Positions 63,501 through 64,000 of a stretch of 64,000 nucleotides of DNA are shown one piece after another. Below the pieces are notes generated by a model. That model searched no databases and was not told the origin of the DNA. It saw nothing but the letters and a program-made list of their open reading frames with translations. The translations under genes and the position numbers were made by a program. The stretch is from Gimesia sp. (lineage in GTDB: Bacteria; Planctomycetota; Planctomycetia; Planctomycetales; Planctomycetaceae). How positions within the stretch are numbered: the first letter of the stretch is position 1; every line of letters starts with the position of its first letter. The stretch covers positions 62,001-126,000 of the forward strand of contig NZ_JAVJSQ010000020.1 of NCBI RefSeq assembly GCF_040219335.1. Reading direction: 5' to 3'.

Positions 63501-64000
63501 ATCTTGACCCGGCAGGCAAACCTCAGAAAGTGGAAGTCATCCTGCAATATCACAAAGGGCCCAGGCAGGATGTGCAGATCAACCCGAATGGTGAGACCCA
63601 AGTGAATTTTGAGCTGGCCCAACGTGATTCCACGAAAGAAGAAACGACAGACGCCCAACCAGCGATTGAGAAAATCCCCGTTGTGATCGCGCAACATCTG
63701 ATGTTGCTCAACGGTCGGCAGCCGATCACCTGGGAGGAGTTGGACCGGCATTTTGCAAAGCTGAAAGATCCTGCAGCGGTACAGCCTGCCTTTTATTTCA
63801 CACGTGGTGCGCTGTCAGCTCAAAAAGCTGTCGTCAATTTAAATCCTCAGATTCGAAAACTACAGCAGAAATATCATTTTCGTGGTTCCAGCCAGGGGGC
63901 TCTTTCAGCTCGGGCTGATTATTACTATGACCACATCAAGACAGACGCAGACCTGCATCCTGATCCAGCTGATAAACTGACCGGACGGATTGTGGATCTC
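60503..64000 (+). CDS. BlaR1-like M56 metallopeptidase with long C-terminal extension (partial)
   Basis: Open to the right edge: 1166 residues without a stop. Transmembrane helices lie at about 13-36, 49-70, 152-171 and 365-384. The zinc-protease motif is H248-E-L-A-H252 in LILTHELAHIRRWD, with a third ligand E294 in FCCDEMTC. In BlaR1 this cytoplasmic protease inactivates the repressor. After the last helix, where BlaR1 has a penicillin-binding sensor, this protein has an extracytoplasmic part with several carboxypeptidase-regulatory-like beta modules (VKVSGKILLEDGSPVESKG, HQLKIHNEQGEPISGATIVI, TTGRILDEMGQPVEGVKLYL) and then IPVVIAQHLMLLNGRQPITW. The signal sensed is unknown. Confidence 0.93.
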   Translation, partial: MNDIFFLHSDFNLWLCLTLLHSLWIWTVIALFVYTTDWFMKRVRVEKRYGFHLAALLIGLASLPLSFYYVMLRTTPVNSTVTQISAPRSTPLPTVTPAEKPGDHTLKPALPTTAPAADNQSRETAQRLSPLTDQQADALLTQSNWNRYLPWIAGGYLLGVGIMLFRLLRSMLQVNRLSSRAIQLTNGPLVEIVSTLATRWSLKLAPRIAETKELIVPTVVGLFRPLILLPTSMLSGLTPAELELILTHELAHIRRWDMWINLLQRLAETILFFNPGLWYVNRKINVLREFCCDEMTCNYEPCDQHTQRVNYASALLRVLELAQPQHPRTADLSSLAVSGASPSEVRRRVARLFGEPLSEPLRLSRGLIYLTLLLCVMLGSAIWASQSPSEESDKKAAELEPRDSFQLKGNVEVIALGTYDTPEQRWWNLTGKRLNSVPYQQQPRMIADNPGETGRQIIYRIRNLPEGSSVRGALIRQDPVTGKQYVSRMGSSPFQKDQKAFPPGIFGNAFAVKEKQIKANVRISVASGSWDTKIRLPADNTYGDQGLSESGGSGETYHMQMSGPYQQQDRIVVVATHNNHDREVRIIAVDKTGKEHRTSQSANSSISQNSYFTYRAYFKNLKLEDLDYFEFQARPYEFIEINDVPLNPVETASKTPQKPRVNNTAERVKVSGKILLEDGSPVESKGLLLHRSPGVYGTVGYFTDTFEGLFPEGPLVLFYHPNQYAPVRLDVGSLKAGVSRNDLQMILKPGHAHQLKIHNEQGEPISGATIVIHPTWGGSAGGPNYPLQSDEQGNVQLIHLADTSYNVKVSAPGYEPSQSKKLPVKADGTSTITLKASQKTTGRILDEMGQPVEGVKLYLKHQFGGQRSHAYSGSGRGTYWGSPLTKTDVDGRYELTEMTSGAQYLFIIEALDGRRAIVQSIQAGQNQEFVIPDRRDLRITFSKDFIEKYSIKNDSKVAVRQSVVCVPEDKSRYTELIGADVPIKVTESRGTALLPGLAIDLDPAGKPQKVEVILQYHKGPRQDVQINPNGETQVNFELAQRDSTKEETTDAQPAIEKIPVVIAQHLMLLNGRQPITWEELDRHFAKLKDPAAVQPAFYFTRGALSAQKAVVNLNPQIRKLQQKYHFRGSSQGALSARADYYYDHIKTDADLHPDPADKLTGRIVDL

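Overview
The window reads as chromosomal DNA of a marine planctomycete, most like Gimesia (formerly Planctomyces). I infer this from protein content, not from a database search. Typical planctomycete families are present: paired DUF1501 and PSCyt/DUF1549/DUF1553 proteins, several DUF1559 prepilin-like proteins, a formylglycine-type sulfatase, a TPR/FG-GAP pair, a BlaR1-like protease with a long C-terminal extension, and a planctomycete-type bacterial microcompartment (BMC). No rRNA, tRNA, CRISPR array, transposase or phage gene was recognised.

Region 1 (1-10332, all minus strand) is a BMC locus of the Planctomycetes-Verrucomicrobia (PVM) type, known from related species for growth on L-fucose and L-rhamnose. 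In transcription order it has a DeoR regulator, PduL-type phosphotransacylase, two hexameric shell proteins (BMC-H), an acetate-kinase-family enzyme, a pentamer shell protein (BMC-P), a membrane protein, CoA-acylating aldehyde dehydrogenase, a second BMC-P, an unrecognised 229-residue protein, a third BMC-P, a class II aldolase, a lactate/malate dehydrogenase and a truncated TIM-barrel protein. Inferred flow: the aldolase splits fuculose- or rhamnulose-1-phosphate into DHAP and lactaldehyde. The dehydrogenase makes lactyl-CoA, PduL makes lactyl-phosphate and the kinase makes ATP. Four proteins carry amphipathic terminal helices that look like encapsulation peptides. Small RNA hairpins sit in several intergenic gaps.

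Region 2 (10333-28300) holds housekeeping and envelope genes: a TolC-like lipoprotein followed by a multicopper oxidase, purN, an unknown membrane protein, thioredoxin behind a consensus promoter with a long leader, and a large coiled-coil protein. A minus-strand run follows: def, fmt, a small membrane protein, a lipoprotein peptidase, a UbiA prenyltransferase, mqnE and a VOC protein. The prenyltransferase and mqnE point to futalosine-route menaquinone synthesis. An NAD-dependent epimerase-like gene ends the region with a clear terminator.

Region 3 (28298-41881) has two DUF1501 + PSCyt/PSD1 pairs, a DUF1559 gene between them, and a divergent ECF sigma factor overlapping a FecR/LamG membrane protein.

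Region 4 (41882-53352) contains an MHS-family transporter with a zinc-ribbon membrane protein, a DUF1559/lipoprotein pair behind three copies of a 16-bp dyad, a sulfatase, small membrane proteins, a SulP permease and a YaiI/YqxD protein. Long gene-poor gaps here hold a mosaic of dispersed repeat modules, also seen at 18.4-18.7 kb.

Region 5 (53353-64000) has a small lipoprotein, two tandem DUF1559 genes each with a terminator, a translationally coupled FG-GAP/TPR pair, and a BlaI-type repressor coupled to a BlaR1-like M56 protease that runs off the right edge. The blaI promoter lies between two near-identical palindromes.
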